Positions 6,552 to 15,599 of a stretch of 64,000 nt of DNA are shown piece by piece. Below the pieces are notes generated by a model that was not told where the DNA came from, did not search any database, and was given only the letters and a program-made list of their open reading frames with translations. Source of the DNA: Flavobacterium ammonificans (GTDB taxonomy: Bacteria; Bacteroidota; Bacteroidia; Flavobacteriales; Flavobacteriaceae); contig NZ_AP025185.1 of assembly GCF_020886115.1 (NCBI RefSeq), forward strand, positions 434,001 through 498,000. The letters are read 5' to 3'. The position numbers were made by a program, and so were the translations under genes. The number at the start of each line of letters is the position of its first letter. Within the stretch, counting starts at the first letter, position 1.

Positions 6552-7316
6552 TTACTTTAATTCAAATGTATCTTTATCCTTAAGAAAATCTAATTTTTTT
6601 CGTGTGTCCAACATCGCTTCTTTCTTTAAATCCGCAATAAAAACACCCTCCTCTTTTTGAGGTTCTAGTACTGAATTCCCTAAATAATCAACTACTTGGC
6701 TATGTCCAAGGTATTCTAAATTATTACCGTCAACTCCCAAACGATTCACGCCAATAGTGTAACTCATATTTTCTATAGCGCGCGCTTTTAATAAAGTATC
6801 CCAAGCGGCAATTCTGGTTTTTGGCCAACTGGCTACATAAATCAGTAAGTCGTAATTCTCGACATTGCGTGAGAAAACAGGAAAACGCAAATCGTAACAA
6901 ATAAGCGGACATATTCTCCATCCCTTATAGTTAATGATTTTTTTTTGTGTTCCCGCCGTATATACCTTATGTTCATCTGCCAAAGTAAACAAATGGCGTT
7001 TGTCGTATTGTTGGATTTCGCCCGTAGGAAAAACAAACACCATTCTATTATAAAAAGTAGCGCCTTCGGCTATAACTAAACTGCCTGTAATGGCAGAGTT
7101 TTTGGCTTTCGCCAAAGATTGCATCCATAAAATCGTTTCGCCTTGCATAGTTTCGGCTACAACTTGAGGATTAATGGTAAATCCAGATGTAAACATTTCA
7201 GGAAGTACAATTATATCGACATCCGAGGCAATTCCCTTGATTTTGGCTTCGAAATAATTTCTATTGGATTGTGGGTCTTCCCAAGCCAATGGCGATTGAA
7301 TGACTGCTACTTTCAT
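6552..7316 (-). CDS. nitrilase-family amidohydrolase (omega-amidase-like)
   Basis: 254 residues, the full length of a nitrilase-superfamily hydrolase. The catalytic triad is visible: E40 (VLPEMFTSGF), K106 (YDKRHLF) and C140 (ICYDLRFPVF). The motif pattern resembles YafV/Nit2 omega-amidases, which hydrolyse alpha-ketoglutaramate to 2-oxoglutarate and ammonia as metabolite repair after glutamine transamination. Substrate is inferred from family resemblance only. The enzyme should be cytoplasmic, since there is no signal peptide. It is convergent with the lipoprotein gene. Confidence 0.85.
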   Translation of the reverse strand: MKVAVIQSPLAWEDPQSNRNYFEAKIKGIASDVDIIVLPEMFTSGFTINPQVVAETMQGETILWMQSLAKAKNSAITGSLVIAEGATFYNRMVFVFPTGEIQQYDKRHLFTLADEHKVYTAGTQKKIINYKGWRICPLICYDLRFPVFSRNVENYDLLIYVASWPKTRIAAWDTLLKARAIENMSYTIGVNRLGVDGNNLEYLGHSQVVDYLGNSVLEPQKEEGVFIADLKKEAMLDTRKKLDFLKDKDTFELK

Positions 7317-7389
7317 ACTTTTTTATTTTCTATAAAAATAAGAAATGTCACCTAACTAAAACTTACTTATATTAGTAAAAAATTACACT

Positions 7390-7950
7390 ATGAAAAAAAC
7401 ACTATTGGCTTTACTAATGTTAAGCACTGTATTTCTTACTGCTCAAGAAAAATCAGGTGCTGAATTATTTTTTGAAAACCTAAAAAAACAATGCGGAAAA
7501 TCATTTGAAGGAGAAGTGAAAGAAGGAAACAACGACACTTTTAAGGATAAAAAACTCGTTATGCACGTTCGAAATTGTGATGCAAAAACCATCCGAATTC
7601 CGTTTTTTGTTGGTGAAGATAGATCTAGGACATGGGTGCTAACATTAGAAAACAACCGAATCAAATTAAAACACGATCACCGTCATGAAGATGGGTCAGA
7701 AGATAAAGTAACACAATATGGCGGTACGAGTACAAATCCAGGTTCGGCTTCGGTACAAATTTTTCCAGCAGACCAGGAAACGTATAACACTATCCCAAAT
7801 GCTGCTGCTAATGTTTGGTGGATTACTCTAAGCGAAACTTCATTTACTTATAATCTGAGACGCATAGGCTCAGATCGATTATTTACAGTGCATTTTGATT
7901 TGACAAAAACAGTTCCGAATCCTCCCGCGCCTTGGGGTTGGAAAGACTAA
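7390..7950 (+). CDS. secreted protein of unknown function
   Basis: 186 residues, not recognised by motif. An N-terminal signal peptide (about residues 1-18, ending LTAQ) predicts export. The mature part has two Cys (about 35 and 59) that could form a disulfide, and a beta-rich body with many charged residues (KLKHDHRHEDGSEDK). It ends PNPPAPWGWKD. It is a single-gene unit followed by a strong bidirectional terminator, and is probably periplasmic. Confidence 0.75.
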   Translation: MKKTLLALLMLSTVFLTAQEKSGAELFFENLKKQCGKSFEGEVKEGNNDTFKDKKLVMHVRNCDAKTIRIPFFVGEDRSRTWVLTLENNRIKLKHDHRHEDGSEDKVTQYGGTSTNPGSASVQIFPADQETYNTIPNAAANVWWITLSETSFTYNLRRIGSDRLFTVHFDLTKTVPNPPAPWGWKD

Positions 7951-7954
7951 TAAC

Positions 7955-7988
7955 AAAAAACGCATCCCAATTACGGAATGCGTTTTTT
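7955..7988. terminator. bidirectional terminator
   Basis: AAAAAACGCAT (7955-7965) and ATGCGTTTTTT (7978-7988) form an 11-bp stem with T-runs on both strands, between the secreted-protein gene and sdhB. Confidence 0.85.
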
Positions 7989-8007
7989 TATTGTAAGCGG
8001 TATTGAG

Positions 8008-8769
8008 TTAGATTACACTTGCTACCAAGTATTCTCTATTCATACGAGCAATATTCTCTAGTGAAATTCCTTTAGGACATTCTACTTCACAAGCTCCTGT
8101 ATTCGTACAGTTACCGAAACCTTCTTCGTCCATTTGGCGTACCATATTCAATACACGAGTGGTTGCTTCTACTTTACCTTGTGGTAATAATGCATATTGA
8201 GATACTTTAGCACCAACAAATAACATCGCTGAACCATTTTTACAAGTTGCTACACAAGCTCCACAACCAATACAAGCTGCTGCCATAAACGCTTTATCTG
8301 CATCTTCTTTAGGAATTGGCGTTGCATTTGCATCAATAGTATTTCCAGAAGTATTTACAGATACGAAACCACCCGCTTGTTGGATTCTATCAAATGCACT
8401 TCTGTCTACTACTAAATCTTTAATAACTGGGAACGCTCTACTTCTCCATGGCTCTACAAAAACAGTATCGCCATCATTGAACATACGCATGTGCAATTGA
8501 CAAGTAGTTACACCTGAATCGGGTCCGTGAGCACGTCCGTTGATGAATAACGAACACATACCGCAAATTCCTTCACGACAGTCGTGATCAAATGCAATTG
8601 GTTCTGTTCCTTCATTGATTAATTGCTCGTTCAATTGGTCTAACATTTCCAAGAATGAACTTGCTGTAGAAACGTCATTTAATTTGTACGTTTCTAATTG
8701 TCCTTTTGCTTTAGAGTCTTTTTGACGCCAAATTTTAAGGGTTATATTGATGTTTTTTGCTGAAGACAT
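8008..8769 (-). CDS. sdhB: succinate dehydrogenase/fumarate reductase iron-sulfur subunit
   Basis: 253 residues from the ATG at 8769. A frame extension to 8799 would overlap the end of sdhA and is not needed. The [2Fe-2S] cluster ligands are in CREGICGMC with the distal Cys in TTCQLHM. The C-terminal [4Fe-4S] and [3Fe-4S] clusters are in [13 protein letters not shown] and [14 protein letters not shown]. It passes electrons from the flavoprotein to menaquinone through the SdhC haem anchor at the inner membrane. It is the last gene of sdhCAB, 7 bases after sdhA. Confidence 0.95.
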   Translation of the reverse strand: MSSAKNINITLKIWRQKDSKAKGQLETYKLNDVSTASSFLEMLDQLNEQLINEGTEPIAFDHDCREGICGMCSLFINGRAHGPDSGVTTCQLHMRMFNDGDTVFVEPWRSRAFPVIKDLVVDRSAFDRIQQAGGFVSVNTSGNTIDANATPIPKEDADKAFMAAACIGCGACVATCKNGSAMLFVGAKVSQYALLPQGKVEATTRVLNMVRQMDEEGFGNCTNTGACEVECPKGISLENIARMNREYLVASVI

Positions 8770-8776
8770 AATTCTA

Positions 8777-10786
8777 TTATTTATAATTTCTAGCTGCAAT
8801 TTTGATAAACTCGTATTTCAATTCTTCTTTATGAAGCTCCGCCTTCGTAATATCGTCCCCTTTGTATTCCCAAGCACTTACAAATGAGAAGTTTTTATCA
8901 TCACGTAGTGTTTCACCTTCGGCATCTTGGTATTCTTCACGGAAGTGACCTCCACAAGATTCGTTACGTTGTAGCGCGTCCATAGCCATCAATAATCCTA
9001 AGTCAATAAAATCAGCTACACGAAGTGCTTTCTCTAATTGTGGATTTAACTCGTCTGCACTTCCCGGTACGTTTACTTCTTTGTAGAACTCTGCTTTCAA
9101 AGCTGATATTTCTTCAATTGCTTGTTTCAAACCTGCTTCATTTCTACTCATACCCACTTTATTCCACATAATTAATCCCAAACGTTTGTGGAAATGATCC
9201 ACTGATTTAGAACCTTTATTATTCAAGAATTGGTTGATTGTTTCTTTCACTCTATTCTCTGCCTCAGCAAATTCTGGTAAGTCAGTTGAGATTTTACCTG
9301 TACGAATATCATCTGCTAAATAATTTGAGATTGTATAAGGTAATACAAAATAACCATCAGCCAAACCTTGCATCAAAGCCGAAGCTCCTAAACGATTCGC
9401 TCCGTGGTCAGAGAAGTTAGCTTCTCCAGCAACGAAACATCCTGGAATAGTAGATTGTAAGTTATAATCCACCCAAACACCACCCATAGTATAGTGAACC
9501 GCTGGATAGATTTTCATTGGCGTTTCATATGGATTCTCATCGGTGATTTTTTGGTACATCGTAAACAAGTTACCGTACTTTTCTTTCAACCATTCTTTTC
9601 CTAAAGTAGTAATTTCTTCCGCTGTTGGGTTATGATTTCCTTTGGCGAAAGCCGCTTGTCTTCCTTTGTTTTGAATTTCAGAAGAGAAATCTAAAAATAC
9701 CCCTTCATTAGTATCGTTCGATTCAATACCTCTTCCTTCGTCACACACTTCTTTTGCGGCTCTTGAAGAAATATCTCGTGGCGCTAAATTTCCAAAAGAA
9801 GGATATTTACGCTCTAAATAATAATCTCTATCTTCTTCAGCGATATCTGAAGGCTTTAACTTTCCTGCTCTTACCGCTTCTGCATCTTCTTTTTTCTTAG
9901 GTACCCAAATACGACCTGAGTTACGCAAAGACTCTGACATCAAAGTCAATTTAGCTTGGTTAGTTCCGTGAACAGGAATACAGGTTGGGTGAATTTGAAC
10001 ATAACAAGGATTGGCATACAAAGCCCCTTGTTTGTGCACTTTCCATCCTGCTGTAACGTTACTTCCCATCGCATTAGTAGAAAGGAAATAAACATTCCCA
10101 TATCCTCCAGAAGCAATTACTACTGCGTGAGCTGAATGTCTTTCGATTTCTCCTGTAACCAAGTTACGAGCGATAATTCCACGAGCTTTTCCGTCTACTT
10201 TTACTAAGTCTAACATTTCGTGACGATTGAACATTTCAACACGTCCTAAACCTATTTGTCTTGATAAAGCGGAATAAGCTCCTAGTAATAATTGTTGTCC
10301 TGTTTGACCTGCAGCATAAAAAGTACGTTGTACTTGTGTTCCTCCAAAAGAACGGTTGTCTAACATTCCGCCATATTCTCTTGCAAAAGGAACCCCTTGT
10401 GCTACACATTGGTCAATAATATTTCCAGATACTTCAGCTAAACGGTGAACGTTAGCCTCACGTGCTCTATAATCTCCACCTTTAATGGTATCATAAAATA
10501 ATCTATAGATACTATCTCCATCATTTTGATAGTTTTTCGCTGCATTGATTCCTCCTTGTGCTGCAATAGAGTGCGCACGACGTGGTGAATCTTGGAAACA
10601 AAATGCTTTAACATTGTAACCCATTTCTGCAAGCGATGCCGCAGCAGATGAACCTGCCAAACCAGTTCCTACAACAATAATATCAATTTTTGGTCTATTG
10701 TTTGGAGCAACTAATTTTAAATGATCTTTATAATCAGTCCATTTTTGTGAAATGTGACCTTCTGGTATTTTAGAATCTAACTTCAT
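8777..10786 (-). CDS. sdhA: succinate dehydrogenase/fumarate reductase flavoprotein subunit
   Basis: 669 residues, long as in the type B enzymes of Bacteroidota and epsilonproteobacteria. The FAD-binding Rossmann motif [17 protein letters not shown] is near residue 40. The covalent FAD-binding His lies in the [11 protein letters not shown] motif. The active-site region includes HPTCIPVHG and the second FAD motif [14 protein letters not shown]. It oxidises succinate to fumarate (or the reverse) on the cytoplasmic side. It lies 19 bases after sdhC and 7 bases before sdhB. Confidence 0.96.
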   Translation of the reverse strand: MKLDSKIPEGHISQKWTDYKDHLKLVAPNNRPKIDIIVVGTGLAGSSAAASLAEMGYNVKAFCFQDSPRRAHSIAAQGGINAAKNYQNDGDSIYRLFYDTIKGGDYRAREANVHRLAEVSGNIIDQCVAQGVPFAREYGGMLDNRSFGGTQVQRTFYAAGQTGQQLLLGAYSALSRQIGLGRVEMFNRHEMLDLVKVDGKARGIIARNLVTGEIERHSAHAVVIASGGYGNVYFLSTNAMGSNVTAGWKVHKQGALYANPCYVQIHPTCIPVHGTNQAKLTLMSESLRNSGRIWVPKKKEDAEAVRAGKLKPSDIAEEDRDYYLERKYPSFGNLAPRDISSRAAKEVCDEGRGIESNDTNEGVFLDFSSEIQNKGRQAAFAKGNHNPTAEEITTLGKEWLKEKYGNLFTMYQKITDENPYETPMKIYPAVHYTMGGVWVDYNLQSTIPGCFVAGEANFSDHGANRLGASALMQGLADGYFVLPYTISNYLADDIRTGKISTDLPEFAEAENRVKETINQFLNNKGSKSVDHFHKRLGLIMWNKVGMSRNEAGLKQAIEEISALKAEFYKEVNVPGSADELNPQLEKALRVADFIDLGLLMAMDALQRNESCGGHFREEYQDAEGETLRDDKNFSFVSAWEYKGDDITKAELHKEELKYEFIKIAARNYK

Positions 10787-10805
10787 AATATCTTCTGATG
10801 TTGAT

Positions 10806-11633
10806 TTATTTTAAGAAAAAGTGAATGTAAACAGGAATAATAGCAAACAATAGCGGAACAATAATTGAAAATAAAACTCCTGCTTTTTTGATTGTTGGCG
10901 TATATTTAGGACTATTCAAACCAATCGATTGAAACGCACTTTGAAATCCGTGTAATAAATGGAATGCTAAAGTAAACATTGCCAAAACATATAAAATAGT
11001 AGCAATCAATCCTGTTTTTGGATCTTTAAAGAACGCTACAGTAATTTTGTGCAAATCTTTATATCCTTCTTTAATTTTAACATTGGCAGCAGCATCAAAG
11101 AATTCAGTTCTGTTTTCAATCTTAATCATTTTTTGATCTACTTGAGCTTTTGGAAGATAACCTCCGTCAGTAGTTAAATAGTACTCCTGCTCTTGGCCTT
11201 GAACACCAATCGAAATGGTTTGCAACGGCATATTTTTATCAAAATGCATTACAGCCCAAAAATTGACCATATGCGTTACTATAAAAACCAAAATAATAGT
11301 TCCTAAAACCGCCATATTTCTTGAAGAAAATGAACTGGAAGAACCATCTGTTTTCGCATAAGCAACAGGTCTTGCTTTTTTGTTTTGAATAGTTAAAACA
11401 ATTCCATCGATAGCATGGAATAAAATAGAAATATAGGTAACGTAAGATAAAATTTTTACAGCGGGGTTGGTCGTCATAAACAACGCATACTGATTAAAGT
11501 GTAATGCGTCACTAAATATTAATTGAAGATTCCCTGCTAAATGCCCTAATAAGAACACACATAAAAATAAACCTGTAAAAGCCATCCAATATTTCTTAGC
11601 AATAGAAGACTTAAGAATTGCAGATTTTGCCAT
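10806..11633 (-). CDS. sdhC: succinate dehydrogenase cytochrome b subunit
   Basis: 275 residues with five predicted membrane helices (about residues 15-38, 48-80, 104-128, 208-232 and 250-272). This is the single-anchor, dihaem type B architecture with no sdhD. Candidate haem-ligand His residues lie in GHLAGN, LFHAIDG, VTHMVN and FHLLHG. It contains a periplasmic loop of about 70 residues between helices 3 and 4. It is the first gene of the operon and has a well-formed promoter 33 bases upstream. Confidence 0.94.
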   Translation of the reverse strand: MAKSAILKSSIAKKYWMAFTGLFLCVFLLGHLAGNLQLIFSDALHFNQYALFMTTNPAVKILSYVTYISILFHAIDGIVLTIQNKKARPVAYAKTDGSSSSFSSRNMAVLGTIILVFIVTHMVNFWAVMHFDKNMPLQTISIGVQGQEQEYYLTTDGGYLPKAQVDQKMIKIENRTEFFDAAANVKIKEGYKDLHKITVAFFKDPKTGLIATILYVLAMFTLAFHLLHGFQSAFQSIGLNSPKYTPTIKKAGVLFSIIVPLLFAIIPVYIHFFLK

Positions 11634-11665
11634 AATAATTTATATAAATTTTATTAAAAGTTGTA

Positions 11666-11696
11666 CAAAAATAGGAGAAATCAAATTCAACTACAA
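11666..11696 (-). promoter_or_regulatory. sdhCAB promoter
   Basis: On the minus strand TTG (11696-11694), a 20-base spacer and TATTTTTG (11673-11666), a complete Bacteroidota promoter. The predicted start gives a 5' leader of about 25 bases. Confidence 0.7.
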
Positions 11697-11982
11697 CCTT
11701 TTCGTTCTTATTTATAATGATTTTAAAGTGTTCTATAAAATATACTAACAAATCAATAAAAATAAGACTTAAATCCTATCAATACATAAACATTTCACAA
11801 AACTATCTAAATTAATAATTCTTATAAATACAGCAATGAAAGCGCCTAAAATTATAGATTTAGTAGTTTAAATTACTTTTAATTTTATTATCCGTAAAAA
11901 TTATAAAACCACTGATTTTAATAGTTAAAAACAATTGTTTTTTGAGTCCCTAATTTTAAATTTACACAAACTAAAAAAACTA
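11697..11982. other. AT-rich intergenic region
   Basis: The divergent gap between the sdh promoter and the HMG-CoA synthase gene. I see no ORF with coding character, no hairpin and no repeat. It probably holds the promoter for the rightward gene, but no TAnnTTTG box at a good distance was found. Confidence 0.5.
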
Positions 11983-13344
11983 ATGAAAACAGGAATTGAC
12001 GCTATTGCTTTTGACGTTGCTCAAGTACATTTACCGATAAAATCTTTGGCAAAAGGACGAAATATTGAACCCGAAAAACTAGAAAAAGGGCTAGGCCTAC
12101 TTAAAATGACATTGCCCGATGTACATCAAGATACTGTTGTTTTCGGTGCCAATGCCTTAACCAAATTAGTTTTAGAAAACCAAATCAATCTAAACGAAAT
12201 TTCCAGAATTTATGTCGGTACTGAAAGTGCGATAGATAGTTCAAAACCCATTAGTTCCTTTTTAATTGCCTTGATGGAGCAAAAATTTGGTGAAGGAATT
12301 TTAGCCGAATGCGATGTGGTCGATTTTACTTTTGCCTGTATTGGCGGAGTGGATGCTTTACAAAACTGCTTGGACTTCGTACAACTCAATCCAAATAAAA
12401 AAGCCATTGTCGTTACCACTGATTTTGCTAAATACGATTTGAATTCGACAGGCGAATACACTCAAGGTGCAGGAGCTGTAGCGATGTTAGTGACTTCAAA
12501 TCCTAAAATAATTGCGTTTGAAAACGAATGGGCAACCAGTACCAAAGGGGTTTTTGATTTTTTCAAGCCCTACCGAACTCTTTCTAAAGAAGCTATAACG
12601 GGCAATAACTCCAATGATACTTGGTTTAATAATTTAGAAGCCGAAATCGAAATTCACAAAGATCAACCGGTTTTTGACGGACAATATTCCAACCAATGCT
12701 ATATGGATCGTACACGCAATGCATATTTTTCATTCAAAAAATTAAAAAACACTACCGAAACAATTTACAATACTTGGGAAAGCATCATCATGCACTTGCC
12801 GTATTCGTTTCAAGGACGCCGCATGTTGACTGAAATTTTTGCGCTAGATGCCGCTACTCCAATTCTTTCAGGTAATGAAGCTCCTACTGACTACCAAAAC
12901 AAATTGAAAGAAGTAAGCAAATCAGATGAGTATCGTGCTTTTGTAACACAAAAATTACAACCTGCCGAAATCGCTTCATCACTAATTGGGAATTTATATA
13001 CAGGTTCCATTTTCATGGGATTCCTGTCTACTTTGGCGCATTTTGCCAATACAAACGCACCAATTTCAGGAAAGAAATTTGGTTTCTTAGCCTACGGAAG
13101 TGGCTCAAAATCCAAAGTTTTTGAAGGTACGATTCAACCCGATTGGCAATTGGCTGTAGCCAAACCACAATTGTTTGAAACATTGGAAGTAAGCCATGAA
13201 ATTGACTTTACTACTTACGAAAAACTCCATAAAAAAGAACAAAAACAAAGTGTTCGAACTCCTAAAAACGAATGGGTTTTAGATCGTATAGAAAATGAAA
13301 ATCCAAATTTAATTGGTGCTAGATATTACAAATGGATTGATTAG
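11983..13344 (+). CDS. hydroxymethylglutaryl-CoA synthase
   Basis: 453 residues from the ATG at 11983. The frame continues back to 11935, but the 16 extra residues do not look like the family. It condenses acetyl-CoA with acetoacetyl-CoA to HMG-CoA in the mevalonate route to isoprenoids. Catalytic residues are visible: E81 (VGTESAID), the acetyl-accepting C119 (TFACIGGVDAL) and a His in IMHLPYSFQGRR. The gene is followed 28 bases later by an M24 aminopeptidase. No other mevalonate gene is in the window. Confidence 0.93.
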   Translation: MKTGIDAIAFDVAQVHLPIKSLAKGRNIEPEKLEKGLGLLKMTLPDVHQDTVVFGANALTKLVLENQINLNEISRIYVGTESAIDSSKPISSFLIALMEQKFGEGILAECDVVDFTFACIGGVDALQNCLDFVQLNPNKKAIVVTTDFAKYDLNSTGEYTQGAGAVAMLVTSNPKIIAFENEWATSTKGVFDFFKPYRTLSKEAITGNNSNDTWFNNLEAEIEIHKDQPVFDGQYSNQCYMDRTRNAYFSFKKLKNTTETIYNTWESIIMHLPYSFQGRRMLTEIFALDAATPILSGNEAPTDYQNKLKEVSKSDEYRAFVTQKLQPAEIASSLIGNLYTGSIFMGFLSTLAHFANTNAPISGKKFGFLAYGSGSKSKVFEGTIQPDWQLAVAKPQLFETLEVSHEIDFTTYEKLHKKEQKQSVRTPKNEWVLDRIENENPNLIGARYYKWID

Positions 13345-13372
13345 ATTTGTAATCTAATAATTTCTATTTTTT

Positions 13373-14665
13373 ATGAAATACCATCCAATAGACCGCAATT
13401 TATTTATAAAAAACCGCGCTAAATTCACGGCTCTAATGAAGCCAAAAAGTGTAGCAGTTTTCAACTCGAACGACATTTACCCTATCAGTGCCGATAGTAC
13501 CATGCCATTTGCACAACACCGCGATATATTTTATTTGAGTGGTGTGGATCAAGAAGAAAGTATCTTGTTGCTTTTTCCAGATGCACCTTACGAGCACCAA
13601 AGAGAAATGCTTTTCTTAAGAGAAACCAACGAACATATAGCCGTTTGGGAAGGCGAAAAGCTAACCAAAGAACGTGCTTTTGAAATATCTGGAATTAAAA
13701 CCGTGTATTGGTTAACTGAATTTGAAAAAGTGTTGTTTGAATTGATGACACATTCTGAAACCATCTACATTAACACCAACGAACACTATCGCGCCACAGT
13801 TGAAACCGAAACTCGTGAGGCCCGTTTTGTAAAATGGTGGAAAGAGAAATACCCTGCACATGCTGTAGCTAAAAGCAATCCAATATTACAACGCATTCGT
13901 TCGGTAAAAGAAAATGTAGAATTGGAGTTAATCCAAAAAGCCTGCGACATTACCGAAAAAGGATTTAGAAGAGTCTTATCTTTTGTTCAACCTGACGTAA
14001 CCGAATATGAAATCGAGGCCGAATTTGCGCACGAATTCCTTCGCAATCGTTCCAAAGGTTTTGCTTACACACCTATCATTGCTTCGGGAAATAATGCCAA
14101 TGTATTGCACTATATCGAGAACAACCAAGCGTGTAAAGCGGGTGATTTGATATTACTAGACGTTGCAGCAGAATATGCAAATTATTCGAGTGATATGACC
14201 AGAACAATTCCAGTTTCGGGTCGTTTTACCGAAAGACAAAAAGCAGTTTACAATGCTGTTTTGCGTGTCAAAAACGAAGCTACTCAAATGCTAACTCCAG
14301 GCACTTTGTGGAAACAATACCATATTGAAGTGGGCAAAGTAATGACGTCTGAACTATTAGGTTTGGGGTTAATTGACAAAGCCGATGTGCAAAACGAAAA
14401 TCCTGATTGGCCTGCCTATAAAAAATATTTTATGCATGGGACTTCACACCACATGGGATTGGACACACACGATTACGGAATCTTAACCGAGCCAATGCAG
14501 GCCAATATGGTATTTACTGTAGAACCAGGGATTTACATTCCAGCAGAAGGTTTTGGTATTCGTTTAGAAGATGATGTAGCAATACAAGAGAAGGGTTCGC
14601 CGTTCAACTTGATGCGCAATATTCCAATTGAAGTAGAGGAAATTGAAAGTTTGATGAACGCTTAA
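13373..14665 (+). CDS. pepP: Xaa-Pro aminopeptidase (M24B)
   Basis: 430 residues, the PepP length. Residues 1-170 form the aminopeptidase-P N-terminal domain and 180-425 the pitta-bread catalytic domain. Dinuclear metal ligands are D263 (LLDVAAEY), D274 (SSDMTRT), H359 (HGTSHHMGLD), E384 (VEPGIY) and E399 (RLEDD). It removes N-terminal residues preceding proline. There is no signal peptide, so it is cytoplasmic. It may be cotranscribed with the HMG-CoA synthase gene. Confidence 0.93.
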   Translation: MKYHPIDRNLFIKNRAKFTALMKPKSVAVFNSNDIYPISADSTMPFAQHRDIFYLSGVDQEESILLLFPDAPYEHQREMLFLRETNEHIAVWEGEKLTKERAFEISGIKTVYWLTEFEKVLFELMTHSETIYINTNEHYRATVETETREARFVKWWKEKYPAHAVAKSNPILQRIRSVKENVELELIQKACDITEKGFRRVLSFVQPDVTEYEIEAEFAHEFLRNRSKGFAYTPIIASGNNANVLHYIENNQACKAGDLILLDVAAEYANYSSDMTRTIPVSGRFTERQKAVYNAVLRVKNEATQMLTPGTLWKQYHIEVGKVMTSELLGLGLIDKADVQNENPDWPAYKKYFMHGTSHHMGLDTHDYGILTEPMQANMVFTVEPGIYIPAEGFGIRLEDDVAIQEKGSPFNLMRNIPIEVEEIESLMNA

Positions 14666-14708
14666 GCAGCAATTGTCTTAGATCAATTAATAAACCATCT
14701 ATGTTTTA

Positions 14709-14760
14709 AACGCAGATTGGAGAAATTATAAAAATTAGTATAATTTCTTCAATCTGTGTT
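14709..14760. repeat. 21-bp intergenic hairpin
   Basis: Arms 14709-14729 and 14740-14760 are complementary at 19 of 21 positions, and both mismatches are of G-T type. The loop is 10 bases. The core CGCAGATTGG/CAATCTGTG has no T-run. It resembles repeated CGCAGATT-type palindromes that I recall from Bacteroidota intergenic DNA. Confidence 0.6.
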
Positions 14761-14807
14761 ATAACAACTTTAGCCTTAATGACTAATTTTGTGCTTCTTT
14801 AAAAAGT

Positions 14808-15599
14808 ATGACCAAAACGCTTCATTTTAAAAACACTACCATTAGCTTCACCGACCAAGGCAAAGGAACGGCTGTAGTTTTATTGCATGGGTTTTTGGAA
14901 AACAAAAAAATGTGGGATACTTTTATTCCTGAGTGGAGCAAAAAATTTCGTGTCATCACCATTGATTTATTGGGTCATGGTGAAACGGAATGTATGGGCT
15001 ACGTTCATTCTATGGAAAACAACGCCGATGTAGTACATGAAATTCTTTCTGAATTACGTCTAAGAAAAGTGATCCTTGTAGGTCATTCTATGGGTGGTTA
15101 TGTTGCTTTGGCTTTCGCCGAATTGTATCCAGATGCGGTAAAAGGTCTAGTGTTATTAAACTCAACTTCCAGAGCCGATAGTGACGAACGTAAAACCAAT
15201 CGGGATCGTGCTATTAAAGCGGTAAAACAATCGTTTCAAAATTTTATTTCGTTATCCATCTCAAATTTATTTAGCGAAGACAACAGAGAACGTCTTTCGG
15301 AGGCAATTAACAACGTCAAACAAGAAGCTTTAAAAACTCCGCTTCAAGGTATTGTTGCTTCATTAGAAGGGATGAAAATCCGTATCGACCGAGAAGTTTT
15401 ATTGCATTTAACTCCTTATCCGAAATTATTGGTTTTGGGCAAAAAAGATCCTGTTTTACATTACGAGGAAACGAAAGAACAAATTGAGGAGACGCAAGTT
15501 CAATTGTTGAGTTTCCCAGACGGACATATGTCGCACATTGAAAATCAAGAAGCTTTACAGGACAAATTATTGCAATTTTTTAAATCGGTGAAATCCTAA
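14808..15599 (+). CDS. alpha/beta hydrolase
   Basis: 263 residues, alpha/beta-hydrolase fold. The oxyanion-hole motif is LLHGFLENKKMW, the nucleophile S94 is in GHSMGGY, and the acid D214 is in GKKDPV. The catalytic His lies in DGHMSHIE. This pattern is typical of the MenH/BioH-like branch, but substrate cannot be assigned. The stop codon overlaps the stop codon of the convergent AddB-like gene (15596-15599), with no terminator between them. Confidence 0.85.
   Translation: MTKTLHFKNTTISFTDQGKGTAVVLLHGFLENKKMWDTFIPEWSKKFRVITIDLLGHGETECMGYVHSMENNADVVHEILSELRLRKVILVGHSMGGYVALAFAELYPDAVKGLVLLNSTSRADSDERKTNRDRAIKAVKQSFQNFISLSISNLFSEDNRERLSEAINNVKQEALKTPLQGIVASLEGMKIRIDREVLLHLTPYPKLLVLGKKDPVLHYEETKEQIEETQVQLLSFPDGHMSHIENQEALQDKLLQFFKSVKS

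Noticed and set aside
8770..8799. Upstream start for sdhB
   Set aside because: It overlaps the sdhA end and adds ten residues atypical of the family; the ATG at 8769 leaves a normal 7-base gap.
11935..11982. Upstream start for HMG-CoA synthase
   Set aside because: The additional 16 residues are not part of the family fold, which starts at MKTGIDAIAFD.
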